Shown piece by piece: positions 16,936-25,217 of a stretch of 63,621 nt of DNA. Position 1 is the first letter of the stretch. Each line of letters begins with the position of its first letter. The notes under the pieces were generated by a model, which had not been told where the DNA came from, did not search any database, and saw nothing but the letters and a program-made list of their open reading frames with translations. The position numbers and the translations under genes are program-made. This stretch comes from a virus: the IMG/VR virus record IMGVR_UViG_3300042482_000046, positions 1-63,621 of that record; one strand, given 5' to 3'.

Positions 16936-18222
16936 ATGGCAAAGTCATTAACTGAAGCAGCAAGAGCTGTTCTTATGAAGGAAAGCGCAGGCATTCCTGA
17001 AGTTCAGCCAAACGGTGCTGGCGATCCATTCCGTGGCGCTAAGTCATCAAATCCAAACATGGCTTCACTTAAACCAGGTTCAAAGTCAGTAGATCCAACA
17101 AAGACACTTGGTTCTGCTACAAAGCTTGCTGATCCAGTAGTTCAACCAAACGGCACTGATGGTTCAAACCTTGGTGCTGCTGCCGCTGTAAAGGGCAAAG
17201 ATAATTCTGCACCTACAAAAGGCGCAAAGCCAGCTGAACCAATGAAGAAGAAAGCTGAAGTAATGGAAGAAGATGTTGAGGAAACATCCGAAGTTGTTGC
17301 TGAAGAAGCTGCTGAAGAAATCAACGAAGATGAAGTTGAACTATCAGAAGAACTAGAATCATTCATCAACAAGTGCCTTGAAGAAGGTATGGACGAAGAT
17401 CAGATTGCCACCGCAATCGAAGAAAACTTCGAATTCGTAACTGAAGAATCAGAATCAGAAACAGAAGAAGCCGTAATGGAAAATTACGAAGTAGACATGT
17501 CCGAGCATGTTGACGCTCTTCTTGCTGGCGAAGAACTCTCAGAAGAATTCCGTGCTAAGGCTACAGCTATCTTTGAAGCCGCTGTTAAGCAGAAGGTCGC
17601 AGAAGAAGTTGCTGTTCTTGAAGAAGCATTTGCTGCTACTCTTGAAGAAGAAGTTGGTCGCATCGAAGAAGAACTTTCAACAAATGTTGATGACTATCTT
17701 AACTATGTTGTTGAACAGTGGACAGCAGAAAACGAAGTTGCTATTGAAGCAAGTCTCCGTTCTGAACTAACCGAAGAATTTATCTCTGGTCTTCGTAACC
17801 TATTCGTTGAACACTACATTGATATTCCTGAGGAAGCAGTATCAGTTGTAGAAGAAATGGGTAACAAGGTTGCCGAACTAGAAGAAAAACTAAATGAGGA
17901 AATTGAGCGTAGTGTAGCACTAAGCAAGATGCTCAACGAATCTAAGTCTAATGAAATTTTACTTAATGCTTGTGATGGATTGACAGATACACAGGCAGAG
18001 AAGTTAAAATCTCTTGCTGAAGGAATTGAGTACGCTGACGCAAACGAATATGCTCAGAAAGTTTCTATTCTTAAGGAAAATTATTTCTCATCATCAGTTA
18101 AGTCCGACAAGGTTCTAGATGCTGCTGAATCATCAACAGATGGTAAAGGTATGATCTCAGAAGAACTAAACGGTCCAATGGCTGCTTATGTTAGATCACT
18201 TGGTAAGACAGCACCAAGATAA
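16936..18222 (+). CDS. 22: Prohead core scaffold gp22
   Basis: 428 residues, strongly acidic, with almost continuous Glu-rich helices from about 110 to 370 (for example EEDVEETSEVVAEEAAEEI), as expected of the main scaffolding protein. It is larger than T4 gp22 (269). The Ala/Pro/Gly/Lys-rich N-terminal 100 residues are a likely disordered extension. The C-terminus, LNGPMAAYVRSLGK, is typical of gp22. It lies between protease and major capsid genes and would be digested during maturation. Confidence 0.9.
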   Translation: MAKSLTEAARAVLMKESAGIPEVQPNGAGDPFRGAKSSNPNMASLKPGSKSVDPTKTLGSATKLADPVVQPNGTDGSNLGAAAAVKGKDNSAPTKGAKPAEPMKKKAEVMEEDVEETSEVVAEEAAEEINEDEVELSEELESFINKCLEEGMDEDQIATAIEENFEFVTEESESETEEAVMENYEVDMSEHVDALLAGEELSEEFRAKATAIFEAAVKQKVAEEVAVLEEAFAATLEEEVGRIEEELSTNVDDYLNYVVEQWTAENEVAIEASLRSELTEEFISGLRNLFVEHYIDIPEEAVSVVEEMGNKVAELEEKLNEEIERSVALSKMLNESKSNEILLNACDGLTDTQAEKLKSLAEGIEYADANEYAQKVSILKENYFSSSVKSDKVLDAAESSTDGKGMISEELNGPMAAYVRSLGKTAPR

Positions 18223-18228
18223 CGGAAT

Positions 18229-18236
18229 TATAAATA
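18229..18236 (+). promoter_or_regulatory. Late promoter before major capsid gene
   Basis: Perfect TATAAATA, 34 bases before the gp23 ATG, with AAAGGAG as ribosome site. Gene 23 carries its own strong late promoter in T4 as well. Confidence 0.8.
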
Positions 18237-18270
18237 TTAGAAAAGTAAGACTTTAAAGGAGAATACTAAA

Positions 18271-19644
18271 ATGTATCTTACAGAACAATTAGAACAGAAG
18301 TGGGCACCAGTGCTTGACCACGCCGGCGCAAATCCAATCAAGGATTCTTACCGTCGTGCAGTTACAGCTCTTGTCCTAGAAAATCAGGAAAAGGCTATGG
18401 CTGAAGAAGGCCGTATGCTTAACGAAGCTGCGCCAGTAAACTCTGTTGGCACAGGTGGTTACAGTGGTGGTTCTACTGCCGGTGGTCCAGTAGCAGGTTA
18501 CGATCCAATCCTAATCAGTTTGGTTCGTCGCGCTCTTCCAAACCTAATGGCTTATGACATCGCTGGCGTTCAGCCAATGACTGGTCCAACAGGACTAATC
18601 TTTGCTATGCGCTCACGCCGTGGTAATGACCGCACAGGCGGTTCAAGCGAAACATTCTTTGATGAAGTTCTAACAAGCTTCTCGTCACAGAATACAAGAG
18701 GAAATATTGCCAGCACAATCGTTGGTTCCCACACAGGAACTAACCCAGTTGTTGACACATCAGATTCTACACAGTACACAACTGGTAAGGGTATGCCAAC
18801 ATCATACGCTGAAGCTCTTGGTGATTCTGCTGATAACGGTTTTGCTGAAATGAACTTCAGCATTGAAAAGGTAACTGTAACTGCTCGTAGCCGTGCGCTA
18901 AAGGCAGAGTACACAATGGAACTTGCTCAGGATCTTAAGGCTGTTCACGGTCTAGACGCTGAGACAGAACTCGCAAACATTCTTTCAACAGAAATTCTCG
19001 CTGAAATTAACCGCGAAGTTGTAAGAACTGTTTACCGTTCAGCCGTTGTTGGCGCTCAGTACGGTGTAACAACCGCTGGTACATTCGATCTTGACACAGA
19101 CTCAAATGGCCGTTGGTCAGTTGAAAAGTTCAAGGGTCTTGTATTCCAGATTGAACGTGAATGCAACGCAATCTCTAAGGCAACAAGACGTGGTAAGGGT
19201 AATATCCTTATCGTTTCTTCAGATGTTGCTTCTGCTCTTGCTATGGCTGGTGTTCTTGATTACACACCTGCTCTAAACGTTAACCTAACAGTTGACGATA
19301 CTGGCAACACATTCGCTGGTACAATGCACGGCCGTGTTAAGGTCTACATCGACCCATACTTCGGTGGTTCATCAAACGGTGACGAACTATGTACAGTTGG
19401 TTATAAGGGTACTTCACCTTATGACGCTGGTCTATTCTACTGCCCATACGTACCACTACAGATGGTACGCGCAATCGGTCAGGATACATTCCAGCCAAAG
19501 ATTGGTTTCAAGACACGTTACGGAATGGTAGCCAACCCATTCGCTAAGGGTCTTGCCCAGCTTTCAGACCTTTCTGACTCAATCACAGATACAGTACGTG
19601 CTAACCAGTACTACCGTATCTTCCGCGTTCGCAATCTTACCTAA
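18271..19644 (+). CDS. 23: Major capsid protein gp23
   Basis: 457-residue HK97-fold capsid subunit. The N-terminal 52 residues are a delta domain ending in RMLNE; LNE followed by AAPVN matches the L-x-E cleavage rule of gp21, predicting a mature chain from Ala53. Diagnostic stretches are LVRRALPNLMAYDIAGVQPMTGPTGLIFAMR (in two parts around 90-115), ALKAEYTMELAQDLKAVHGLDAE and YYRIFRVRNL at the end. Codons are biased to the well-used forms of this genome, consistent with high expression. Confidence 0.97.
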   Translation: MYLTEQLEQKWAPVLDHAGANPIKDSYRRAVTALVLENQEKAMAEEGRMLNEAAPVNSVGTGGYSGGSTAGGPVAGYDPILISLVRRALPNLMAYDIAGVQPMTGPTGLIFAMRSRRGNDRTGGSSETFFDEVLTSFSSQNTRGNIASTIVGSHTGTNPVVDTSDSTQYTTGKGMPTSYAEALGDSADNGFAEMNFSIEKVTVTARSRALKAEYTMELAQDLKAVHGLDAETELANILSTEILAEINREVVRTVYRSAVVGAQYGVTTAGTFDLDTDSNGRWSVEKFKGLVFQIERECNAISKATRRGKGNILIVSSDVASALAMAGVLDYTPALNVNLTVDDTGNTFAGTMHGRVKVYIDPYFGGSSNGDELCTVGYKGTSPYDAGLFYCPYVPLQMVRAIGQDTFQPKIGFKTRYGMVANPFAKGLAQLSDLSDSITDTVRANQYYRIFRVRNLT

Positions 19645-19671
19645 TAATAAGAAGAAACGCAGTAACAACTT

Positions 19672-19700
19672 GGGCGGTGGCAACACCGCCCTTTTTGTTT
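19672..19700 (+). terminator. Rho-independent terminator after gp23
   Basis: Eight-base perfect arms gggcggtg and caccgccc with a gcaa loop, followed at once by tttttgttt. It ends the head operon right before a new late promoter. Confidence 0.92.
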
Positions 19701-19701
19701 A

Positions 19702-19709
19702 TATAAATA
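19702..19709 (+). promoter_or_regulatory. Late promoter after gp23 terminator
   Basis: Perfect TATAAATA two bases after the terminator's T-rich tail and 17 bases before the next ATG, giving the tube-like gene its own late transcription. Confidence 0.75.
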
Positions 19710-19725
19710 TTACCAGAGGTATCAA

Positions 19726-20244
19726 ATGACAACAGAATCATTCATCACTAAGACTCCAGAAAATACAAGTTTGCTACAGGCAACTAAGTACACTTTCACT
19801 GTGCCCAATCTTCCTTTTGCCAAATACTTTTGTCAGTCTGTTGTTATGCCAGGAGTATCAACTGGTGCTGTATCGGTACCAAGTCCATTTTCTGATACAT
19901 TTCGTCATGGTGTTAAACTGACATATGAAGAACTTAGAATCACTTTTATTGTTGATGAAGACCTAAGAGCATGGCAAGAAACATACAACTGGCTTAGAGG
20001 TGTGGCTCGTCCAACCAAACATGAAGAGTATATTAAACACTTTGATTCTAAAGCGTCTATATACTACGATGGCATTCTGACAATCAATACAAATTCCAAT
20101 TTGCCTAATCTTCGTTTCAAATTTAAAGACTGTCATCCTGTAAGTCTTAGCGGTATAACATTCAATACGGCTGATTCTGCTGATAATACTATCACAGCCG
20201 ATCTTGGTATCAGATACGATTATTTCGATATTGAAAGATTGTAA
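19726..20244 (+). CDS. Second tail-tube-fold protein (gp19 paralogue)
   Basis: 172 residues. The pattern YTFTVPNLPFAKYFCQSVVMPGVSTGAVSVPSPF and then YEELRITFIVDEDLRAWQETYNWLRG matches the gp19 tube family: a PG loop, a strand pair and a helix with W-x-x-Y-x-W. It is shorter and diverged from the gp19 at 10350. T4-like phages use additional tube-fold proteins as initiator or terminator rings (gp48/gp54 class); which one this is cannot be decided here. It has its own promoter and sits alone after the capsid terminator. Confidence 0.75.
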   Translation: MTTESFITKTPENTSLLQATKYTFTVPNLPFAKYFCQSVVMPGVSTGAVSVPSPFSDTFRHGVKLTYEELRITFIVDEDLRAWQETYNWLRGVARPTKHEEYIKHFDSKASIYYDGILTINTNSNLPNLRFKFKDCHPVSLSGITFNTADSADNTITADLGIRYDYFDIERL

Positions 20245-20273
20245 TTGACATTTACCTAAAAGTGTAGTATAGT
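20245..20273 (+). promoter_or_regulatory. Sigma70-type promoter for uvsY-uvsW
   Basis: TTGACA, 17-base spacer, TATAGT; directly after the preceding stop. It separates the late virion genes from the recombination cluster and is followed by an ATGGAG ribosome site before uvsY. Confidence 0.85.
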
Positions 20274-20301
20274 AATATACATTTTTTGTAATGGAGATAG
20301 A

Positions 20302-20751
20302 ATGAAACCGCCAGTGAATATAGAACTGCTTATGGAAGAGTGGATCAAAGATGTTTCTTTTGATGAAACTGAACCGCAGAAGGCCATGGCAAACATATCA
20401 AAGCTTCACGCCAAGTATCTGCGTATCCTTACACACCACAATCTTTTAGCCAAGAAATTACAAGCCGATTATAATTCACGGCGTAAGATCAAGTGGGAAT
20501 ACTATTCTGGCGATCTAAACAATCCAGAAGACCTTGAAAGGTATGGTCTGGAACCGATGATGAAGAAGGTACTCAGAGCCGATTTACAACACTATCTTGA
20601 TTCTGATACTGAACTAAATAACACACTACTGAAAAAAGTTATGCATGAAGAGATTGTAGACTTCTGTAAGAGTGTCCTGAAAGAACTTAATAACAGGACA
20701 TGGCAGCTTAAGTCATTCATGGATTGGGAAAAGTTTATAGGTGGACAGTAA
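20302..20751 (+). CDS. uvsY: Recombination mediator UvsY
   Basis: 149 residues, near the T4 UvsY length (137). The central YNSRRKIKWEYYSGDLN and the MKKVLRADLQHYLDSDTELNN segment match T4 UvsY (ALKARLDYYSG and MKTVLSADKDVLKVDTSLQ). UvsY loads the UvsX recombinase onto gp32-coated single-stranded DNA. It overlaps uvsW by 11 bases. Confidence 0.88.
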   Translation: MKPPVNIELLMEEWIKDVSFDETEPQKAMANISKLHAKYLRILTHHNLLAKKLQADYNSRRKIKWEYYSGDLNNPEDLERYGLEPMMKKVLRADLQHYLDSDTELNNTLLKKVMHEEIVDFCKSVLKELNNRTWQLKSFMDWEKFIGGQ

Positions 20752-22219
20752 AATTATTATTAGAAACGTGAACGAGGCTTATGTTGGCATTGTCTGTGAA
20801 GATGGTGTAGCATATGAGCTTCGTGAAAATTTTACATTCCAGGTGCCAGGGTATCAATTTACTCCACAATATAAGGCACGACTTTGGGATGGAAAGATAC
20901 GTTTATTCGATATCCGAACGAAACAACTCTATCGCGGTCTAGTGCCGTATATAGCTAAGTTTTGTGAGGAAAGAAACTACGAATGGGATTATGAAAATGA
21001 AGACTTTGATGAAGAGTTTTCATTAGCGGAAGCAAAAGAATTTGTAGAGAAACTAAGGCCGAAACATGCTCCAAGAGATTATCAGTTGGATGCATTTGTT
21101 CACGCAATTCGTACACGAAGGTCTTTACTTCTTAGCCCCACTGCAAGTGGTAAGTCTCTTATTATTTATCTTCTATCTCGTTTTCTCAAACATAGAGGGT
21201 TGAAGAGAGGTCTTATTATTGTTCCTACTGTTTCTTTGGTGGAACAATTAGCAGGCGACTTTAAAGAGTATAGTGAAACGAATGGTTGGGACGTTGCTGC
21301 AAACGTACATAAAGTTTATCAGGGTCAGGACAAGGATACAGACAAGTTCCTGACCATCTCTACTTGGCAGTCTTTGTACAAGATGCCAAAACGATGGTTC
21401 GCGCAGTTTGATTTTGTAATCGGAGACGAAGCGCACCAGTTTAAGGCCAAATCTCTAACAGATATTATGACAGGACTCTCTAATGCAAAGTACAGAATTG
21501 GAACGACTGGAACCCTTGACGGTACAAAGACCCATCGCTTGGTACTTGAAGGCCTTTTTGGATCGGTCAGAAAAGTTATTACCACAAAAGAGCTTATGGA
21601 TGCAAAGCACTTGGCTGAGTTCAATATCAAGTGCCTTCTTCTCAGACATGGTGAATCAATCTGTCAGGCAAGTAAGACTTTCACCTATCAGCAAGAAATT
21701 GAATACTTGGTACTTAATGAGTCCCGAAATAGGTTCATTAGCAATCTTGCGGTATCCCTCGACGGAAATACCCTCGTCTTATTCCAGTACGTTGACAAGC
21801 ACGGAAGAATACTCCATAATCTTATCTCCGAGAAAGTCGGATCAGATAGAAAAGTTTTCTTTGTAAGTGGTGAAACAGATGTGGACATACGTGAAGAAGT
21901 TCGTAAGATCGTTGAGTCGGAAACAAACGCTATTATTGTGGCTAGTTTTGGTACTTTTAGCACTGGAATCAATATTAGAAATCTCCATAACATTATATTT
22001 GCTAGCCCGTCTAAGTCTAGGATAAGAAATCTACAGTCTATTGGCCGTGGACTTAGAAAGTCTGATACAAAAGAATCGGCACAGTTGTTTGATATCGCAG
22101 ATGATATGCGATACAAGAAACATGAGAACTATACTCTAAAGCATTTTGCGGAACGTCTTAAGGTGTATACGGAAGAGAAGTTCAACTTCAAAATTTATAA
22201 GATTGAGTTAAAAGGATAA
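20741..22219 (+). CDS. uvsW: DNA/RNA helicase UvsW
   Basis: 492-residue superfamily 2 helicase. It has an N-terminal DNA-binding domain (FTFQVPGYQFTPQYKARLWDG), motif I SPTASGKS, motif II GDEAHQF, motif III GTTGTLDGT and motif VI QSIGRGLR. UvsW unwinds branched DNA and R-loops and shifts T4 replication from origin to recombination mode. The start is GTG inside the uvsY end; the VNEAYVGI start of the family is preserved. Confidence 0.95.
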   Translation: MDSKIIIRNVNEAYVGIVCEDGVAYELRENFTFQVPGYQFTPQYKARLWDGKIRLFDIRTKQLYRGLVPYIAKFCEERNYEWDYENEDFDEEFSLAEAKEFVEKLRPKHAPRDYQLDAFVHAIRTRRSLLLSPTASGKSLIIYLLSRFLKHRGLKRGLIIVPTVSLVEQLAGDFKEYSETNGWDVAANVHKVYQGQDKDTDKFLTISTWQSLYKMPKRWFAQFDFVIGDEAHQFKAKSLTDIMTGLSNAKYRIGTTGTLDGTKTHRLVLEGLFGSVRKVITTKELMDAKHLAEFNIKCLLLRHGESICQASKTFTYQQEIEYLVLNESRNRFISNLAVSLDGNTLVLFQYVDKHGRILHNLISEKVGSDRKVFFVSGETDVDIREEVRKIVESETNAIIVASFGTFSTGINIRNLHNIIFASPSKSRIRNLQSIGRGLRKSDTKESAQLFDIADDMRYKKHENYTLKHFAERLKVYTEEKFNFKIYKIELKG

Positions 22220-22224
22220 AAACA

Positions 22225-22626
22225 ATGGAATCAGAGATTCAGTTTCTAAGATTAAAAAGCGGTGAAGATTTAATAACGGAAGTTCAAGAAACTGATAAGA
22301 CCATGGTTCTTATTAACCCTTGTAAGATACTTTACTTGAAAGGAAGCAAGAGTGGATTTCTTTCTATCTCTCTTATGCAATGGGTATTTTCCAAGATATC
22401 TCTAGATCAAATATTCGAGATAGATAAGAGCGAAGTTCTTTTTAAAACATTACCCGCTGAAGGAATGGTTGATCATTACTGGAATTCAGTTGAACACTTC
22501 TTGAGTTCCGAATCAAAAGACAACATTGAATATGATGATCCTCTATCGGATGAATCATATGAGGAAAAACTTGAAATGCTTAAAGAATTACTCGGAAATA
22601 AAGATGATAAAGGAAGCTTACACTGA
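22225..22626 (+). CDS. Conserved T4-like protein of unknown function, Sm-like pattern
   Basis: 133 residues following uvsW by five bases. The sequence FLRLKSGEDLITEVQE, then INPCKILYLKG and LSISLMQWVFSKIS is a recurrent pattern in small proteins next to uvsW in T4-like environmental phages. The strand arrangement and the L-K-S-G-E-D-L-I motif resemble an Sm/LSm barrel, so RNA binding is possible but unproven. The C-terminal 35 residues are acidic. The stop abuts the next start. Confidence 0.65.
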   Translation: MESEIQFLRLKSGEDLITEVQETDKTMVLINPCKILYLKGSKSGFLSISLMQWVFSKISLDQIFEIDKSEVLFKTLPAEGMVDHYWNSVEHFLSSESKDNIEYDDPLSDESYEEKLEMLKELLGNKDDKGSLH

Positions 22627-22907
22627 TGGCAAACGATAAAAACATATACCTTGATCTTGAAGATGAAGATGACTTCGGATTTACATTTGCTGATGAGAAT
22701 GATATTGTTGAGGAAAACAAAGAGTATTCTTCTTTACAGGAACAAGTAGATGACCTGAAGCAGAGGCTGACTGCTCTTAATAAAATCTTTATGCCTCTAT
22801 TGGAAAATCTAGCTAAAGATCCTGATAAGCCTATGATCAAATGGCCTAATCGTAAAGAACAGATTGATAGACAGATTAAGAGACTTAAGACTCTAACTAC
22901 CATTTAA
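22626..22907 (+). CDS. Small conserved T4-like protein with coiled coil
   Basis: 93 residues, function unknown. Acidic N-terminus (DLEDEDDFGFTFADEND), then a coiled coil of about 30 residues (LQEQVDDLKQRLTALNKIFMPLLENL) and a basic end with IKWPNRKEQIDRQIKRLK. The PLLxNLxKxP-xxIxWPNR pattern is conserved in the same neighbourhood of other T4-like phages as far as I recall. It shares one base with the preceding stop. Confidence 0.65.
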   Translation: MANDKNIYLDLEDEDDFGFTFADENDIVEENKEYSSLQEQVDDLKQRLTALNKIFMPLLENLAKDPDKPMIKWPNRKEQIDRQIKRLKTLTTI

Positions 22908-22981
22908 AGTTATTCATATGATGGCTGACATAGCCTTTATACCACGCTGTCAAGCATTTGTCAATAGAAAAGTGAGATTGA

Positions 22982-23563
22982 ATGAAAAAAGTTACCGTAC
23001 ACTATGTAGACAATAAGAAGTTCTACGAAGAAATCCTAAAATACAGAGAGAGCTTACAGAAAGCAAGATCAGAAGGTAAACAAGAACCTCGTTTACCAGA
23101 ATACATTGGTGAGTGTATTTACAAGATTGCAAAGAAGCTTTCCACTATGCCAAGATTTATAAACTACTCTTATCGTGACGAAATGATATCCGATGGAATT
23201 GAAAACTGTATAATGTATTTCAAAGATTACAATCCAGAGATCGGACAGAATCCATTTGCGTACTTTACACAAATCATATATTATGCTTTCCTTAGAAGAA
23301 TAGGAAAAGAAGAGAAGAACAGATATATCATATATAAGAATTATCAGGAAAGTATCGTCAACTCAGGTAACTCTGGATACCTTGTAGATAATGATGATAA
23401 TCACTTGATGCCAACTCAGATGTATGATAACATCAACGACTTCATGGCAAAGTTCGAAAAGAGAGAACACGAAAAGAAAGTAAAGCGTAAGCAAACAAAA
23501 GAAGGCTTACAGAAATTTTATGAGGAAGAAAAAGATGAGCAACGAAGTGCCGTTTCAGATTGA
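22982..23563 (+). CDS. 55: Late-transcription sigma factor gp55
   Basis: 193 residues, close to T4 gp55 (185). The core segment YSYRDEMISDGIENCIMYFKDYNPE followed by NPFAYFTQIIYYAFLRRI parallels T4 (QEMIADGIEASIKGLHNFD; NPHAYITQACFNAFVQRI). This is the sigma region 2 that recognises TATAAATA. The C-terminal acidic/hydrophobic tail is where gp45 contacts gp55 in T4. It directs host polymerase to the late promoters listed here. Confidence 0.93.
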   Translation: MKKVTVHYVDNKKFYEEILKYRESLQKARSEGKQEPRLPEYIGECIYKIAKKLSTMPRFINYSYRDEMISDGIENCIMYFKDYNPEIGQNPFAYFTQIIYYAFLRRIGKEEKNRYIIYKNYQESIVNSGNSGYLVDNDDNHLMPTQMYDNINDFMAKFEKREHEKKVKRKQTKEGLQKFYEEEKDEQRSAVSD

Positions 23564-23723
23564 ACACCTGATCAATAGCCTACTGAATAAGAAGGAAAGT
23601 GTTCACTTGAGACAAAACTATAGACAAAGATTGGTAAGCATACAGGAAGCACTTGACAAAGCTGTAAAAAAGTACGATAATGAACTCTATATAGCTAACA
23701 CTCAAGGAAAGAAAAAGGCATAA
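23535..23723 (+). CDS. Small conserved protein between gp55 and gp47
   Basis: 62 residues in a different frame, overlapping the end of gp55 by 29 bases. The start chosen is the ATG preceded by GAGGAAG. The sequence VPFQIEHLINSLLNKKESVHLRQNYRQRLVSIQEALDKAV is a long helix pair seen in T4-like phages at this position. Function unknown. Its stop overlaps the gp47 start by one base. Confidence 0.7.
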   Translation: MSNEVPFQIEHLINSLLNKKESVHLRQNYRQRLVSIQEALDKAVKKYDNELYIANTQGKKKA

Positions 23724-24805
23724 TGGCCAAAATAGCATTGATTACCGATACTCATTGGGGAGTCAGGAATGATTCCCCAATCTTCTTGGACTATTTCAAG
23801 AAGTGTGTAGATGAGTTTTTCCTACCCACAATCAAAGCCAACTATGTTACCGATATCATTCATCTCGGTGATCTGGTAGATAGACGCAAGTATGTGAACA
23901 TCAATACCGCATATCGTCTTCGCACAGATTTTCTTGAGAAGATTGAAGATGCTGGTATTCCGATGCATATCATTGCTGGCAATCATGATGAGTATTATAA
24001 GGACACATACAAGATCAATGCTCTTGAAGAGTTAGTTGGTGATAGATATGAATACATCACCACACATTCTACTCCTTACACTCTCAATATTAGTGCGTGT
24101 GATATTTTGCTTATGCCTTGGATTACTAAGGATAACGAGCAACAAGCATTTGACGCAATCAACAATAGCAAAGCACCCATTCTAATGGGTCACTTAGAAC
24201 TGGAAGGTTTTGAGTTTTATAAAGGACAAGTATCAGACCATGGACAAAGTTCTAGCATTTTTAGCCGCTTTGTTAGTGTTTACAGTGGGCATTATCATCA
24301 CCGCAGCAGCCGCAACAATATTCACTATCTGGGTGCTTTTTCTGAGCACATTTGGAGTGATTATAACGATCCTCGAGGTTTCTCAATACTTGATACAGAA
24401 ACACTGGAAGTTACTTTCCATCGTAATCCTTTTAGTATTTTTCATATGCTATCTTATGATGATGTAAAGCATCCTGATATCATTGAGAAAATTCAGGCAA
24501 CAGATTACAGCAAGTATAAGGACACATATGTTAAGATTGTATGCGTGAACAAGTCTAATCCATTTGCGTTTGATATGCTTCTGGAAAAGTTACATCAGGA
24601 ATCTCCAGCAGATATTTCAATTGTTGAAGATATCAATCTGTTTACCGATACCAATCCAGATGAGCTTGTGGATCAAGCACAAGACACTCCTACCATACTC
24701 GACAGTTACATTTCTAACTTGACTTTGCCCGTAGATAATGATAAGATGAAAACTTATATGCGTGAAGTATATGTGGAAGCTATCTCATTGGAGAACGTGG
24801 AATGA
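23723..24805 (+). CDS. 47: Recombination nuclease subunit gp47 (Mre11/SbcD-like)
   Basis: 360 residues with the calcineurin-like phosphoesterase motifs ITDTHWG (residues 7-13), HLGDLVD, GNHDEYY, MGHLE and SGHYHH. With gp46 it forms the nuclease that resects DNA ends for recombination-dependent replication. In the stretch 24240-24467 the gp47 frame uses unusually many CGC, AGC and CTG codons, while another frame on the same strand encodes a strongly hydrophobic protein. Confidence 0.95.
   Translation: MAKIALITDTHWGVRNDSPIFLDYFKKCVDEFFLPTIKANYVTDIIHLGDLVDRRKYVNINTAYRLRTDFLEKIEDAGIPMHIIAGNHDEYYKDTYKINALEELVGDRYEYITTHSTPYTLNISACDILLMPWITKDNEQQAFDAINNSKAPILMGHLELEGFEFYKGQVSDHGQSSSIFSRFVSVYSGHYHHRSSRNNIHYLGAFSEHIWSDYNDPRGFSILDTETLEVTFHRNPFSIFHMLSYDDVKHPDIIEKIQATDYSKYKDTYVKIVCVNKSNPFAFDMLLEKLHQESPADISIVEDINLFTDTNPDELVDQAQDTPTILDSYISNLTLPVDNDKMKTYMREVYVEAISLENVE
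24240..24467 (+). CDS. Possible overprinted membrane (holin-like) protein inside gp47
   Basis: This frame differs from gp47 and encodes 75 residues from ATG 24240 (85 from an upstream TTG at 24210). After a short MDK start comes one very long hydrophobic stretch (LAFLAALLVFTVGIIITAAAA and onward), a polar break QKHWK, then a second hydrophobic segment LLSIVILLVFFICYLMMM. Two or three membrane segments with few charges are typical of holins or small inner-membrane proteins. The ribosome site is poor (AAAGGA lies 13 bases before the ATG). It may be a chance effect of base composition, so confidence is low. Confidence 0.25.
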   Translation: MDKVLAFLAALLVFTVGIIITAAAATIFTIWVLFLSTFGVIITILEVSQYLIQKHWKLLSIVILLVFFICYLMMM

Positions 24806-24993
24806 ACCCTGATTACGCACACATCGGTGCCGCCGATGATAAACTTATAGAAGAGATGGCCGAACTAACAAAAGAACTTTGTAAGGTCAAGCGTTTCGGT
24901 ATGAGTGATAGGAATCGTGAGAATATTATTCTTGAGATTGGTGATGTTGAATACCGTCTCAACGAATACAAGCAACTCATGGGCATTCCATGA
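24802..24993 (+). CDS. Small MazG-like helical protein
   Basis: 63 residues starting at ATGA over the gp47 stop. The helices DKLIEEMAELTKELCKVKRFG and ENIILEIGDVEYRLNEYKQLM carry the E-x-x-E and E-x-x-D spacing of the MazG/dUTPase-like metal site. It would be a minimal form of the fold. Nucleotide pyrophosphatase activity is possible but not shown. It ends in ATGA with the next gene. Confidence 0.6.
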   Translation: MNPDYAHIGAADDKLIEEMAELTKELCKVKRFGMSDRNRENIILEIGDVEYRLNEYKQLMGIP

Positions 24994-25217
24994 GTGAAGC
25001 AGAGATATCGGAAAAGTGTTACGCTATCCTGACTAATGAAGTTATGCCAAGAGCAACGAAGTTAGGTCTAACACTAAATGAGTTTTGTGATCCTACAGCA
25101 GCAGGCGCATTAGCAAGACTTGAATACGATGGTATTATCACAAGGAATACTCTTAGAGAAATCCTTGATGAGAGAGTGAAAGAAATCCAAAAGAATGATA
25201 ACATTCAAGAAAGTTAA
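24990..25217 (+). CDS. Small protein of unknown function
   Basis: 75 residues, helical. The C-terminal half (AAGALARLEYDGIITRNTLREILDERVKE) resembles the end of GatB/YqeY-type helical domains, which is a weak likeness only. It lies between the MazG-like gene and gp46 and overlaps both (ATGA upstream; 23 bases with gp46), so it is co-translated with the recombination nuclease. Confidence 0.55.
   Translation: MSEAEISEKCYAILTNEVMPRATKLGLTLNEFCDPTAAGALARLEYDGIITRNTLREILDERVKEIQKNDNIQES

Noticed and set aside
22919-23020. 32-codon frame before gp55
   Set aside because: No ribosome site and no recognisable sequence; it runs into gp55 in another frame.
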